Notes: generated by a model not told the origin, from the sequence alone. Shown: positions 52,001 to 58,218, counted from the first letter of the stretch. The stretch is DNA of 64,000 nt from Ischnura elegans (GCF_921293095.1 NC_060246.1:11178001-11242000); one strand, 5' to 3'. A program made the numbers and translations.

Positions 52001-55000
52001 TCATATTTGCCAAGAATACATTCTGATTATAGGGAAAAAGAAGCAGGAAGGGCTTAAATATTGTGTTATTGGTCTACATCAATACAATGAAACCAAAAAC
52101 AAATTTCAGTATGTACTATTTGGTCAATTTTTGCTCCAGTTATCCTCACAAAGACAATCAAGTGAAGTGTTCATGGTGCACCTTTTCTTACTCAATCTAT
52201 AATATTAATGCTTGAACCATTTATATGTGTACCTTGAACCATTTCTTTCATTTGGTTTTATCAGAAATTTTATTGAACTTTATGTAAAATGCAAATGCAA
52301 AAATATAAGCAATCATGAAAGGTGCACCAAAAAATAATAAAAACACGTAGAAAGGTGCAAACATTTTCACACTATGATAGCACCGGCAAGATTTTCTATA
52401 ACACCAAAATCAGATAGTTTTAAAACGAATTTTAGCAAAAAATAAAACCACTTTCACGGATCTTTACTGATTCCCAATCCTTATAACTCCATTCCCATCG
52501 CTCCCTTCCCCAACTGCAGCATTCCAGGGCACCATCACTACCAGATTTTCCCTATCCAGTATTTCCCAGATTATTTCCCCCATGAACTGTTCATGAACCT
52601 CTATTACTTTCTCTTCCCCATGATTGATATTTCCTGAAGTCATGTCATGAAACACAATACTATTTGATGTGTACACCTAGGCCACCACCAACCCAATGAA
52701 TCCTCGACACCTTGATGCTGAATATCATCCTGAACCCCTCACTTCAATAGTCCCCACTTTCCTTCCAATCTCACCTCATAGTGCCCCAATGCAACTGTTT
52801 ACCATTTCTCCATTTAATCTCTAGCTTTCCCACCTTCATTATTGTCCTAACAAAAGACGTACAAAACTGCTTCGCATTCCCATTGATGTAACATCAATCC
52901 ACTCCAAATTTTAACAGTAGACCAGGTTTTTAACAGATTTTTTTACAATGGGATGATACACAATCCAAGGTAGTGATGCCATGTGGCCACAGCACCACAG
53001 CCATAGTACTGCTTTCAGTTCAAATGATTTTTCGCATCTTCCTGGTCGCTTTTCTCTTGGGTGCTGCAGATAGGTGTGGCAAGGAATTTGCAGAATAAAG
53101 ACTTTAAGAACCTCACCATCCCTATAACCTTAACCTCTTCCCTACGCAGGGCGTGATTTCACAGCCTGAATTTTTGGATGCTTAAGAAGGAAGGCCGGCT
53201 TTTCACGGCTTGAATTTTTCGAAGCAAAAGGCCAAAGGCCGTGTTTTCACGGTTTCGCGGTCAAGCATGCCAACCTTTGAATACAAAGGTATTATAAACG
53301 AATTTCGCTATAAATACTGATTAATGCATATCCTAAAAATTCGTAAATTTAATGTACCAATAGGGTATGTTTTACGTAGACACATGTTGTGAGAAGCATT
53401 CCATACCATTGCAGGAATAAGAACTGCTCTACCCAGGTAATTACTCTCATATTGTAAGTACTCTCATTGGTGTAAGTATTCTCCTACTGAAATATGTACG
53501 TGGAAGATGATAACCTCACTCTTCTCGGAAAAGCTCATTTGGCTATGATATAGTGCCGTTTTGCTGAAAACCCTAAAAATAACCAAAGAACTTCGTTTAA
53601 AAGTTCTACAGGCATTGCAAAATGAAAGGAATACATTGATGAACTAACATTTAATGCAACAGTAACAATTAAAAAAATTAAAATTGCACTGGCAGCAATA
53701 AACTGACCGCAAAAGTACGCCGGGATGGTCTGCCTTCGGGGAAAAGGGTCGAGGATTATATTTGCTCAGTTGTCGAGGAAAGGGTCCGGGACCCCGCTAG
53801 GAAAGGAAATTAAGGGGAGGAAGCGACTACCTGGTCAGTCCCAAGCCGAAAAAAAAAACTCCGTACGGGGCGAAAAAGAAAATCTCAAACCCTTCGTAGA
53901 GCCAAAAGCAACTTCCCGCGAAGGAGCTCGGCGCGAAAAGGTTAAGTGATACCTACTTCCAAAGACCGGATTCCATTTGATACAAGTCTAATAATAGCAT
54001 TATGTACCATGTTATCAGGGCATCAATAGTTAGTCAGGTTGGTAGTTATGGATCAGGTACTAATTGAAAATCACCACTAACAACGAGGCTGTAGGAACTA
54101 GCAAGCCTTTTCACCATGACAAGGCTGTACCCTAAAGGCAAGAAAATTTTGGAGTCCAGGATGAAGGTTTTCTAAGTCAGCATAAATCAAGTTGACACAA
54201 AGAGTTTGCTCAAACAATGCAGTTGTTCACTCTGACCTGAATTTCTGATTTTTTTCAATACCTAGTCAACTTGTCCAAAAGTATTAAAGAAGGTTTCATG
54301 AAAACAACATCAAGTGCATGAGAAAAAACATTCTAAGTTCACCACTCACAAACTAAAAACAAAATTTTGAGAGAGTTGATGCCCACTTCGCGAGTATGTC
54401 ATAACATCAATAAGCGAAGAGTAATGATCTTGCCCAAACTTGATTGGGCAGTAGATGTGATTAATGGTACTAACTTTTGGAGTAGCTCTTTTCATAAAAG
54501 ATTAAAGAACTTATGTATTATGATTCCCTTCCATAGTATTTAAACTCAAATATCTTAACACGTTGCGTACTGGGGTATTTAAATTCCTAGGAACGCCGAT
54601 TCTCGGTGGAGGTGTTGAGATTGGAAATACGCCTTTGGTTTAAACATGGTTAAAAAGCTAATGTTTAGAATATAACTTTACCCAATTAAACATTATAATG
54701 CATCAATTCAATATGAATAACGAACAACAACTGAAAATGCACTAACAAATACGTATTGTACACTTTAAAATTGTTTAGGTTGACACGCCTAAATGATGAG
54801 AATCTTTGTCATCCCTCCGGAACGTTCAGGAAAAAAATGAAGAGAATTTTCGCCATCCGTACGCAACGTGTTAAGATGACAATAAAATGGAAAAAATAAG
54901 GGTCTTGTCATCTTTCAAATTCTAACATGGAAATTAAAGAATTTTATCTTCTGACTCCATAATCATGCTATTTCAATTTGACTACATACTAATATGGATA

Positions 55001-56337
55001 TCTGCTTAGAGTGTGCAGACTACCTTAAAATCACCAGTGCATTTTGACTAACCAAATCCTGATTTCAAATTCAGATGAGTCAACAACCAATCAACATGAA
55101 AATGTAAATGGAAGAATTAAACAGAAATTCTATTCCCAAGGCCAAAAAATGAAGCATCAAAGATATGAAAGACAGTGAACACAAGGACTGATGACCCGCA
55201 GAGGCGAAAGAGGAAACAATACCATTTTTGACAAAAGGCATATGACAGGTATGTCTGTATCTGCATTTTACTTAAGTAGTAATAATTAGAAAAAGCACCA
55301 TTGGGACCAGATGTAGCTGAATTAGGATCAAGGCCGTGGGCAATGGCTCTCAAGTAGCTGAGTGTCTCCCCTGATCCCTTCTCACAGACATCCTTTGGTG
55401 GAGATGTGCATGGATTCCCTGTGGCCAGCAAGAGCTGTAGGGTCTGCGACTTTCCAAGGGAGATGGGCAGCTGCTTCAGCCGATTGTGGGAGCAGTCCAA
55501 GGCTCTCAAGGCAGGGCACAGGCCAAGTGCTGAAGGCAGCACCTCGATGACATTATGCGAACAGTCCAGGCGGGTTAGCTTTGGGAGCAGGTGGATTGAC
55601 TCAGGTAAAGCTTGAAGGAGGTTGTTCGAGAGGGATATGTCACACAGGTGAGGTAAAGCTAGCAATATCACATCATTTATCGTGGCTAGACGATTGTGGC
55701 TGAGGTTTAGGGTGACTAAGTGAGGAAGACGTTCGGGGAGGCTTGCAGGAATATCCGAGAGCCAGTTGAAGGAAGCATTAAGGCCAGAATGCAGGGTGGG
55801 AGTGGCAGGCAAGGAAGAGGCGAGGTTCACGAGACTTCCCTGTGGTGCCTGGCCTAACGCGTGCTGCAAAAATTTATTAAGGAGTCAAACTCAGATCTCT
55901 TAGCACAAAAAAATAACAATGGATAGAATACAAAAACAAAAATACCAATAAATAATAATCAAAGAAAACAAGTATCCAGGATTACACGGATCATGTTTCA
56001 GGGCAAAATAAAGGCAAGACGTGGTTTGGGTTACATAAGATCGACCTCTTATTATGATCAACAAACAATAAAATTATGTTGCCATCGTTTCTCCATCTCC
56101 ATTACGAGCACATACAATTACGGATGAAAGAAGAAACGTACTTTGCTGCTCGTTTTTCACTCCACCGTTACGATTAACTTCATCAGTTAATTTTTGGCCA
56201 TGAAAAATGACAACATTTTAATCATACATTGACCTCACCTGGCAATACTGCTCGTAATTCACATGTAGACTCAAATCCAGCGTGCCCCTTTGCTTTTGCA
56301 AGAGATTTAATTCTGTCGTACTGATATTATTTCCCAT
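21780..56337 (-). CDS. LRR plus ADP-ribosylhydrolase-like (pseudoenzyme) gene, ten predicted coding exons
   Basis: Gene-level model: join of 56239-56337, 55272-55863, 47143-47385, 45490-45707, 42615-42809, 39179-39329, 37427-37557, 36383-36543, 32640-32809 and 21780-22042 on the minus strand. All junctions keep phase and the total is 2223 nt, 740 codons plus stop. Residues 1-33 hold an N-myristoylation-like start, about 34-230 the leucine-rich repeats, about 231-305 a Gly/Pro-rich linker, and about 306-740 an ADP-ribosylglycohydrolase fold. Family members remove ADP-ribose from proteins using two Mg ions held by a DDTD-type and a DADT-type motif. Here these read SHSE (about 379-382) and HASA (about 688-691), so catalysis is unlikely and a binding or scaffold role is inferred. 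The join between exons 2 and 3 across 7.9 kb is the weakest point: the LRR and ARH parts could be two genes. Confidence 0.55.
22690..22860 (+). mobile_element. tRNA-derived SINE
   Basis: Box B (GGTTCGAATCCC) at about 22747-22758 follows ATGCCTGACCTACAATTG. The body then contains CAAACTTCATCCTTGGTGCA, which is repeated with changes in the SINE 300 bp downstream (CAAACTTCATCCTAGATGTA). It reads as a SINE rather than a tRNA gene. Confidence 0.65.
22995..23160 (+). mobile_element. tRNA-derived SINE, second tandem copy
   Basis: The segment TGGTGTAACTGGCTAACATG (box-A-like) and CTTCAAATCCCGG (box-B-like) precede the same body as the copy at 22690-22860. Two diverged copies in one orientation within 500 bp suggest independent insertions of an old family. 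Confidence 0.65.
25286..25542 (+). pseudogene. Tigger transposase, N-terminal HTH part
   Basis: The ORF starts MALFPPSSHS and contains RKTINLEEDLREVNCFENGE followed by RQSDIARKFKLTMP. This matches the first helix-turn-helix (CENP-B N/Psq type) of Tigger transposases, whose consensus is about K-x-tLxeKLeIlrrxExGE-xqsdIaRxxglp. The frame is cut at the Harbinger insertion and resumes, frame-shifted, at 28491 with ILNKDEAKISVTSATP, the expected continuation. DNA binding would have been to the element ends; this copy is dead. Confidence 0.75.
25717..27240 (+). pseudogene. HARBI1-like Harbinger transposase, split by an insertion
   Basis: A first exon (25717-25795, starting MEMNNSSDIDEEAILLATLI) ends at a GTAATT donor. 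The second segment encodes RRIWFHEINLSREEEGEFHS, then LYKKQREHDERFYLYFRMD and CFDQLLHAVRHDITKDF, the N-terminal region of Harbinger DDE transposases. At codon ACT the foldback element (26057-27169) intervenes. Beyond it the frame resumes with KYRRPIGPTERPAVALRYA, the usual continuation. The later catalytic DDE region is not recognisable in the degraded sequence up to 28.3 kb, so the copy is inactive. Confidence 0.8.
26057..27169. mobile_element. 1.1-kb foldback element with long inverted arms inside the Harbinger transposase
   Basis: The ends CTGTCGGCGTCAAAACGATG and the reverse-complement end CTGTTGGCGTCAAAATGATG are flanked by TA (26055-26056, 27170-27171). The arms run about 460 bp each (to about 26520 and from about 26720), around a centre of about 190 bp. 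Precise removal with one TA restores the transposase frame, which proves that this is an insertion and fixes its borders. It has no transposase and would need a Tc1/mariner-type enzyme. Confidence 0.9.
28491..28900 (+). pseudogene. Tigger transposase, second part (CENP-B HTH to first DDE aspartate)
   Basis: After the Harbinger, the Tigger frame continues in pieces: ILNKDEAKISVTSATP, then FKRQAGIFSAAVSAGESASV, then SGSFPPQLVFSVDETIFFWK and RMHSRSFIFREGKPGSGFKA. The block VFSVDETIFFWKRM is the conserved VFNvDETGLFWKrm of Tigger/jerky DDE domains and contains the first catalytic Asp. Stops and frameshifts separate the pieces, so the protein is not made. The remainder of the DDE domain is eroded up to the second Tigger at 29215. 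Confidence 0.8.
29215..32254 (+). mobile_element. Second Tigger/pogo-like transposon nested in the first
   Basis: The 3040-bp element begins CAGTAAACTCTTGATTTTAC and ends with its reverse complement, flanked by TA at 29213-29214 and 32255-32256. Repeated TTTTACGAAG/ATTATACGAAG motifs fill the subterminal 150 bp on both sides, possible transposase binding sites. It carries a decayed DDE transposase at 29855-30320. The stretch 30550-31500 is unrelated to transposase; part of it recurs inverted at 35150-35840. Confidence 0.9.
29855..30320 (+). pseudogene. Tigger DDE transposase domain with frameshift
   Basis: One frame gives PWVSKGKGAMGGKRVKCMLL. A +/-1 shift near 29955 leads into KPVVIGKFERPRCLKHVK, NSWMAREIFQQTVIRLQRK, IVLIMDNATVHKYVEDL and VLFLPPNSTSKSQPLDQGII. 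The motifs MDNATVH (second Asp) and LPPNSTSKSQPLDQGII (third acidic position) are typical of Tigger/CENP-B-like DDE domains. The single frameshift and the missing N-terminal HTH region mean it cannot be active. Confidence 0.85.
32640..32809 (-). CDS. ARH-like gene, predicted exon 9
   Basis: The acceptor is CCCTTGCAG|G at 32810 and the donor CAGCTG|GTGAGG at 32639; phases are 2 in and 1 out. It encodes LETLVIEEVHHPFTTLSVAA then QALRDDCEG. By position this corresponds to the family segment LxLDE..xIGYTxKxLGaxxWALR, which is weakly preserved (FTTLSVAAQALR). The rest (Pro/Ser/His-rich) has no counterpart in typical members. An internal donor at 32666/32665 would shorten it. If read through, a stop with an overlapping AATAAA at about 32614-32622 could make a shorter isoform. 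Confidence 0.55.
33050..33273 (+). mobile_element. Right end of a Tigger-related element
   Basis: The segment ends GTTCGTATTAACGAGAGTCT ACTG followed by TA. It aligns with the right end of the element at 43027-44077, including TAACCGCCTGGACCGGGACT in this copy. No left end was found, so it is truncated. It lies in the intron between exons 8 and 9 of the ARH-like gene. Confidence 0.65.
33465..33767. mobile_element. TTAA-flanked (piggyBac-like) MITE, copy 1
   Basis: TTAA at 33465-33468 and 33764-33767 flanks inverted ends CACGTTGCGTACTGG and CCGTACGCAATGTG. The interior matches the copy at 54555-54874 almost throughout, for example AATTCCTAGGAACGCCGATT. TTAA duplication is characteristic of piggyBac transposases; the element has no ORF. 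Confidence 0.9.
33817..35850 (-). mobile_element. Decayed inverted copy of the second Tigger family
   Basis: From about 33817 the sequence is the reverse complement of the 3' end of the Tigger at 29215-32254. Matching landmarks include AAAGTCAGCGGGACCGG, CTTCGTCAAATCAAGA and AAGTCACGAAAAAATGT. The 35150-35840 part also matches 30.99-31.46 kb in inverted orientation. The other terminus was not found. No transposase fragment is readable in it. Confidence 0.7.
36383..36543 (-). CDS. ARH-like gene, predicted exon 8
   Basis: Acceptor TTTTCAG|G at 36544 and donor GCTGA|GTGAGT at 36382; phases 0 in and 2 out. It encodes GRLGGGVKGEVDGGSALDGV then FRSARDAAWPHLKDCSSKV and FDACFWPHTRAE. It occupies the position of the variable helical segment in ADP-ribosylglycohydrolases between the THxDPR helix and the IGYT segment. 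Sequence similarity is low; the placement rests on splice signals, open frame and order. Confidence 0.7.
37427..37557 (-). CDS. ARH-like gene, predicted exon 7 (THxDP helix)
   Basis: Acceptor CAACTCAAG|G at 37558 and donor CTCCAG|GTAATT at 37426; phases 1 in and 0 out. The peptide GVPHFYNLNEVLSNSSRICL then TSHQDPACVAASVATSV and IIAELLQ follows the family block lxGLhxfhdlxxVxxNtxxIcxxTHxDPRCvAScvAvtvaI..LL. THADPR is changed to SHQDPA, losing the Arg. It is a strong domain match despite these changes. Confidence 0.85.
38529..38799. mobile_element. hAT-type MITE with perfect 8-bp duplication
   Basis: The ends CAGTGGCGTCAACTAGG and CATATTTACGCCACTG are flanked by TCTCAGGT at 38521-38528 and 38800-38807. 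Poly-G and poly-C runs lie near the ends. It sits in the intron between exons 6 and 7. Confidence 0.9.
39179..39329 (-). CDS. ARH-like gene, predicted exon 6
   Basis: Acceptor TTCATGATAG|G at 39330 and donor CTTG|GTAAAT at 39178; phases 0 in and 1 out. It encodes VLSKANFSSFPHDAAHAVWK then EAVQ and STYLDNGSLPQSIVL. The first block corresponds to the family VLSHPxFlxdPhxAAxeVWE and the second to NGAVMRTSiLG, where NGS-LPQ replaces the canonical NGAVMR. The next exon completes the Gly codon, which supports the border. Confidence 0.85.
39487..39501. repeat. Short (ATAC)n microsatellite
   Basis: About four units of a tetranucleotide repeat read ATACATACATACATAC. Confidence 0.8.
40454..40522. repeat. 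Short inverted repeat of about 28-bp arms
   Basis: GGAAATATTCAATTCCATTC near 40454 is answered by GAATGGAATACATATTTCC ending at 40522; both surround TTCAATTGAA motifs. It can form an imperfect hairpin. It may be a tiny MITE; no duplicated site was found. Confidence 0.6.
41533..41832 (-). pseudogene. Possible DDE-transposase N-terminal relic
   Basis: The peptide includes GRPKIFVDKFTIVVIRRTVH then GFYLRNVSYISKALMRN. A pattern of GRxKxxxDxFdxxxIRRxVHxFYxxxxxPtlxKlL is found at the start of a group of arthropod DDE (IS630-like) transposase-derived proteins, which I recall but could not verify by search. The copy stops early and lacks a DDE domain. It lies between exons 5 and 6 of the ARH-like gene. 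Confidence 0.45.
42615..42809 (-). CDS. ARH-like gene, predicted exon 5
   Basis: Acceptor GTTCTCGCAG|T at 42810 and donor CGCAAG|GTGAGG at 42614; phases 0 in and 0 out. It begins LLVLDSVIHWGGVVDELDFA then ARLKTW, matching the family LILDSil..GgvVdExDFAxRLkxW. The following Ser/Glu/Lys/Thr-rich stretch (about 40 residues) replaces the family segment that normally carries a GxGxGxT motif, so another conserved element is lost. Ends PIIRK and joins VLSKANF of exon 6. Confidence 0.9.
43027..44077. mobile_element. Tigger-related element with TA duplication
   Basis: The left end CAGTTAACTCCTGATATTAC and the right end, whose reverse complement is CTATAGACTCTCGTTAATAC, are related inverted repeats flanked by TA (43025-43026 and 44078-44079). 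The right 230 bp match the fragment at 33050-33273. Inside are several copies of GTCCGTGGAC. No transposase domain is readable. Confidence 0.65.
43262..43614. repeat. Dispersed palindromic decamer GTCCGTGGAC
   Basis: Exact copies at 43262-43271, 43432-43441 and 43584-43593 and a near copy at 43605-43614 (GTCCGTAGAA), several preceded by CAT or GAT. The copies lie inside the Tigger-related element and could be protein-binding sites or remnants of an array. Confidence 0.6.
44367..44641. mobile_element. hAT-type MITE
   Basis: The ends CAGTGGTGTACATAGTTAGG and CCCTGGCTACGCCACTG are inverted repeats. The flanks gctgtcac (44359-44366) and gcaatcac (44642-44649) form an 8-bp duplication with two mismatches. 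Long G runs near the left end, non-coding. Confidence 0.75.
45490..45707 (-). CDS. ARH-like gene, predicted exon 4 (N-terminal ARH motif and altered metal site)
   Basis: Acceptor CATCTCCTAG|G at 45708 and donor ATCATG|GTTTGA at 45489; phases 1 in and 0 out. It encodes GLLFGAVVGDSIGLATEFLS, RDECMFHYCPL, then HRVRWSRGDWTSHSEIM. The first block is the hallmark GalxGaxxGDaxGxxtE of ADP-ribosylglycohydrolases. In active members the GDWTDDTDQM block holds Mg-binding acidic residues; here DDTD reads SHSE. The intact fold motifs with lost metal ligands point to a pseudoenzyme, as established for vertebrate ARH2 (ADPRHL1). Confidence 0.9.
47143..47385 (-). CDS. ARH-like gene, predicted exon 3 (linker and start of ARH domain)
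   Basis: Acceptor CTTTTTCCAG|T at 47386 and donor TTGCAG|GTATTG at 47142; phases 1 in and 1 out. It encodes EEGSRPRKLVFPRAHGSALG, a Gly/Val-rich stretch, AKEQYVELQQGGRQVA and STLDALELRDRVA. The last part runs into exon 4 to give ELRDRVAGLLFGAVVGDSIG, the natural start of the ARH domain. The upstream 60 residues have no recognised domain. There is no credible initiator ATG in frame inside the exon, so at least one 5' exon is required. Confidence 0.8.
48187..48369 (-). pseudogene. LINE endonuclease relic
   Basis: MVIIGDLHGSGGPRSGGVEK followed by ENAMIFQRQTELVLSW resembles the GDlNghVG...G..v.G..g.g..N..g..lldFc...eLvi.N region of RTE-type apurinic endonucleases, with missing Gly/Asn positions. 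It is short and decayed. It lies in the intron between exons 2 and 3. Confidence 0.5.
49402..49546 (-). CDS. Low-confidence candidate exon
   Basis: A 145-bp open segment lies between a strong acceptor (CTTTCTTCCAG|C) and a possible donor (CATAG|GTGAAG); phases 0 in and 1 out, which would fit exon 3. It encodes QIIWANSSALRSALSCFYCG and so on, no domain recognised. It is offered as part of an alternative 5' end of the ARH-like gene that does not use the LRR exons. Confidence 0.2.
50754..50771 (-). CDS. Low-confidence candidate first exon (alternative ARH start)
   Basis: ATGGTGTTTCACCGTACG followed by a strong donor GTGAGT gives MVFHRT, phase 0, which could splice to 49402-49546 and then exon 3. 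The surrounding 50.3-50.8 kb has more CpG than neighbouring intronic DNA. The evidence is only the ATG and donor. Confidence 0.2.
50860..51134. mobile_element. Composite CpG-rich MITE with three related ends
   Basis: AAGGCCGCTTTCAGACGAGA (50860) is mirrored exactly by its reverse complement ending at 50954, forming a 95-bp palindromic unit, and again less exactly by a right end (TCGTCTCGTTTGAAGACATC) at about 51111-51134. The interior repeats CGTGCCGTGAACGGCGG-like motifs. The AAGG/CCTT ends and GC-rich interior resemble the Harbinger family here, but no 3-bp duplication could be confirmed. Confidence 0.6.
51575..52110 (+). pseudogene. CGGBP1-like, hAT-derived BED-finger gene relic
   Basis: The first frame holds FGSEGFYAKYKILLCKFWDK, RLESERHDTLLKHIYCDTHK and RAEERG. 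After stops, the frames carry VKEAKEEFVVTIT, AFLNAGISVEKLDSPKIWER and SGDLPSADHICQEYI. This is the layout of CGG-repeat-binding-protein-1-like proteins, BED zinc fingers from hAT transposases: CxxC...HxxxxxH, a Lys/Glu-rich spacer, AFL.A.IPleKld...i...l...i.gaGdLPSa. One Cys of the finger is Trp (CKFW) and there are at least three in-frame stops, so it is dead. Confidence 0.75.
52464..52676 (-). pseudogene. LINE endonuclease relic
   Basis: The frame contains VVMVPWNAAVGEGSDGNGVI, which corresponds to the IIMGDWNAxVGeg.dG..vG core of non-LTR retrotransposon endonucleases, with the key GD replaced by VP. Only about 70 codons survive. It lies in the intron between exons 2 and 3. Confidence 0.65.
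53130..53945. mobile_element. TTAA-flanked (piggyBac-like) MITE, 0.8 kb
   Basis: TTAA at 53130-53133 and 53942-53945 encloses ends CCTCTTCCCTACG and (reverse complement of the right end) CCTTTTCGCGCCG. A 50-bp block (about 53748-53798, GTCGAGGAAAGGGTCC) recurs inverted at about 29752-29815 inside the second Tigger, where TTAACCCTTTGCAC also occurs, so a related fragment is present there. No transposase. Confidence 0.6.
53153..53270. repeat. Degenerate tandem repeat, about 44-bp unit, 2.5 copies
   Basis: Units share TTTCACRGCYTGAATTTTT followed by a GGCCG-containing half. It lies just inside the left end of the TTAA-flanked MITE and could be a subterminal binding array. Confidence 0.6.
54555..54874. 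mobile_element. TTAA-flanked (piggyBac-like) MITE, copy 2
   Basis: TTAA at 54555-54558 and 54871-54874 flanks CACGTTGCGTACTGG and CCGTACGCAACGTG. It is collinear with copy 1 at 33465-33767. It carries a short insertion-like difference around 54726-54740 (ACAACTGAAAATGCA) absent from copy 1. Confidence 0.9.
55272..55863 (-). CDS. Leucine-rich-repeat exon (exon 2)
   Basis: The acceptor TTTTTGCAG|C at 55864 gives phase 0 and joins the first exon in frame. It encodes about five LRRs: LPHLVTLNLSHNRLATI, LPHLCDISLSNNLLQALP, LPKLTRLDCSHNVIEVLP, CPALRALDCSHNRLKQLP and QTLQLLLATGNP, then a capping segment CTSPPKDVCEKGSGETLSYL. The LxxLxLSxNxLxxLP pattern is that of the plant/Shoc2-like intracellular LRR class, which forms a solenoid for protein binding. 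The 3' border is uncertain: donors TTAA|GTAAAA (55271) and AATG|GTGCTT (about 55299) both leave phase 1, compatible with exon 3. Reading through instead would add about 50 unconvincing codons to a stop at 55117. Confidence 0.85.
56239..56337 (-). CDS. First coding exon of the LRR gene, potential N-myristoylation
   Basis: ATG at 56337 opens 33 codons ending CAG|GTGAGG at 56239/56238, a strong donor in phase 0 that joins CACGCG of the LRR exon in frame. The protein begins MGNNISTTELNLLQKQRGTL; Gly2 with Ser6 (MGxxxS) is the classic substrate pattern for N-myristoyltransferase, which would place the protein at membranes. The frame across the junction (YEQYCQ-HALGQAPQG) reads well. No TATA box was identified upstream. 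Confidence 0.8.
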
Positions 56338-56339
56338 AT

Positions 56340-58205
56340 TTTCTCTTAAGAATGGGATTCATGGAAATGACTGGGGACGACAATTACTCCGGCGCAAACC
56401 GAAAATTCAACAGATTAACCAGAAGTCAGACACCACACACACTAATTGCTTCTTCAAATATTTATCTACATTCCCCCAGAGCTGCATTTATGCAATATAT
56501 TGCGATACTATAGACTTACAGGCATATTTAATGCCACATTGGCCACGTCGAGCTTAACGTCAACATGCTCTACATTAACCAGTATCGTAAGTGATAATTC
56601 GTCTGATATTACTTGTCACAGATTCTACGTGAAAAACTTTACTATCCCAATAATTATCGTCAGATCATGAGTACCACGTATACCATCCAACATTTGCAAA
56701 TCGTGTGAGCGGCACAGCATCCCGTAATGAAATGGATGAAACTATTTCCCATTCATAGATTATCTAGCCCCATCAATAACGACCATTTTTTATAATGAAG
56801 TGATAACGAGCGGAAAAGATAAACAATGACTTTTCAACCGCATGACAGTTCACACAACATGATTGAATACATAAACACGATAAACCCAAACTAACATCGC
56901 CCTTTCTATGAACGTATCCCAAAATTGCCCCGAATTCTCAATCACCCGTGAAATGCGGAGTGCATATATTCCAAGGATACAAAACCAAGCACAGGAGTCT
57001 CAACAAAGACTTGCTTGGATTCTGGAAGTGATAATTCCTCTGATATGACTTGGCTAGACTGTGGCACGGCGAAAAAGTAAAAATCAACTACCAAATAAAT
57101 TTAAAAGAATTTTACCACCATAGCCGAAGAATTGAAACGTCGGATGTAATAAATTTACCTAATATATATGGTAATGGTATAGATAAAATGGCCCCATGGT
57201 CATTTAAATAATACGAATTTCTAGAAATACATATGCAAATAAGAATTTTTTTGGTAATTAAAAATATGTATATAGTATTGACTTAACACATACCTAAATA
57301 TTATAAAGGCTCTACTAGGATTTAACCATGTGACTCCTACATATGACACAAGCCAAACACTCTTGCCTCTCAAGTCACCACCGTCTTCATTATCTTTGAG
57401 GTGACTGCAGTGGTTTTGGTTGGTTTTGATGCTCTGAACAAGTCTGCTAATCTCAGTGTTGTGTGCAAAATACAAGCAGTGTGGGGTGAGAAAGGGAAGA
57501 CCTGCCGAATTTTTGGAGTATAAGTAATAGTGGGGTGAGAGGGATAGAAATTGTTTGGAGAACCTCCTTCTCCTAATATGCTGGCATGATTGTCAATGAT
57601 TTTAGGCTCAAGATCTATTCATCTGGTAGGGACAGTGACCAAGTAAGAAATTATATTCTTCAGAGAGGTATTTATATTATTCATTTAGCCCCAAAAAGAG
57701 CACAAATATGGACTTTTGTTGAGATCACTCTATATTTAGCCACAGGCTGATAATGGGGACAGTAATCGTGACTGGTATTGTTCAACAATAAACAATTGAA
57801 TGACCACAAACTACCATATCATGGCCTCCTTTATAACGGTTATAAAGTGCATCCTGCCCGCTTACATAGTGACGCATGAGATGGGAGTGCGAGGTAAAGG
57901 AAGGCCGTTTTTTTTTTCTTTAGATATGTGTTCGTATGAATGTGTGAGTGAGTGTAAGAGGGTTTTTGAGTGTGTGTTTTGAATCATTGAGTCCCCATTT
58001 GATGTTTCCCTATTTTCCTCCCCACAATGATGTGTAATGCTCTCCCCTTCCCCTCCTAATGTGTGCAAATCGTACGATCAAGAAGAAGAAGAACGTGGTT
58101 TCCCCCCCCCCCCTCCCGTGTCCTTGGTGAAGTGACCGTCCAGCCCCAAGTGCATCATCCCTTTTTTTTTCCCCTGACCCCTCCTCCCTGGTGTTTCCTC
58201 CCCTC
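56340..58205. other. Region upstream of the LRR gene, no gene recognised
   Basis: This stretch separates two divergent predicted starts (minus strand at 56337, plus strand at 58495). A SINE-like fragment lies at 57290-57380. No coding domain was found. Confidence 0.45.
57290..57380 (-). mobile_element. Possible SINE fragment
   Basis: On the minus strand GAGTGTTTGGCTTGTGTCAT and CATGGTTAAATCCTAG resemble degenerate pol III boxes A and B at tRNA-like spacing. No matching tail was found. Confidence 0.35.
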
Positions 58206-58211
58206 AATGGC

Positions 58212-58218
58212 TATATAA
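58212..58218 (+). promoter_or_regulatory. Candidate TATA box
   Basis: TATATAA lies about 280 bp upstream of an ATG with a good initiation context at 58495. Between them is a GC-richer, ATG-poor leader. It also reads on the minus strand as TTATATA, so direction is inferred from the downstream ATG. Confidence 0.35.

Noticed and set aside
55117-55271. Read-through C-terminus of the LRR ORF to the stop at 55117
   Set aside because: The extra residues have no LRR character and follow two possible splice donors in the phase needed by the next exon; kept only as a less likely isoform.
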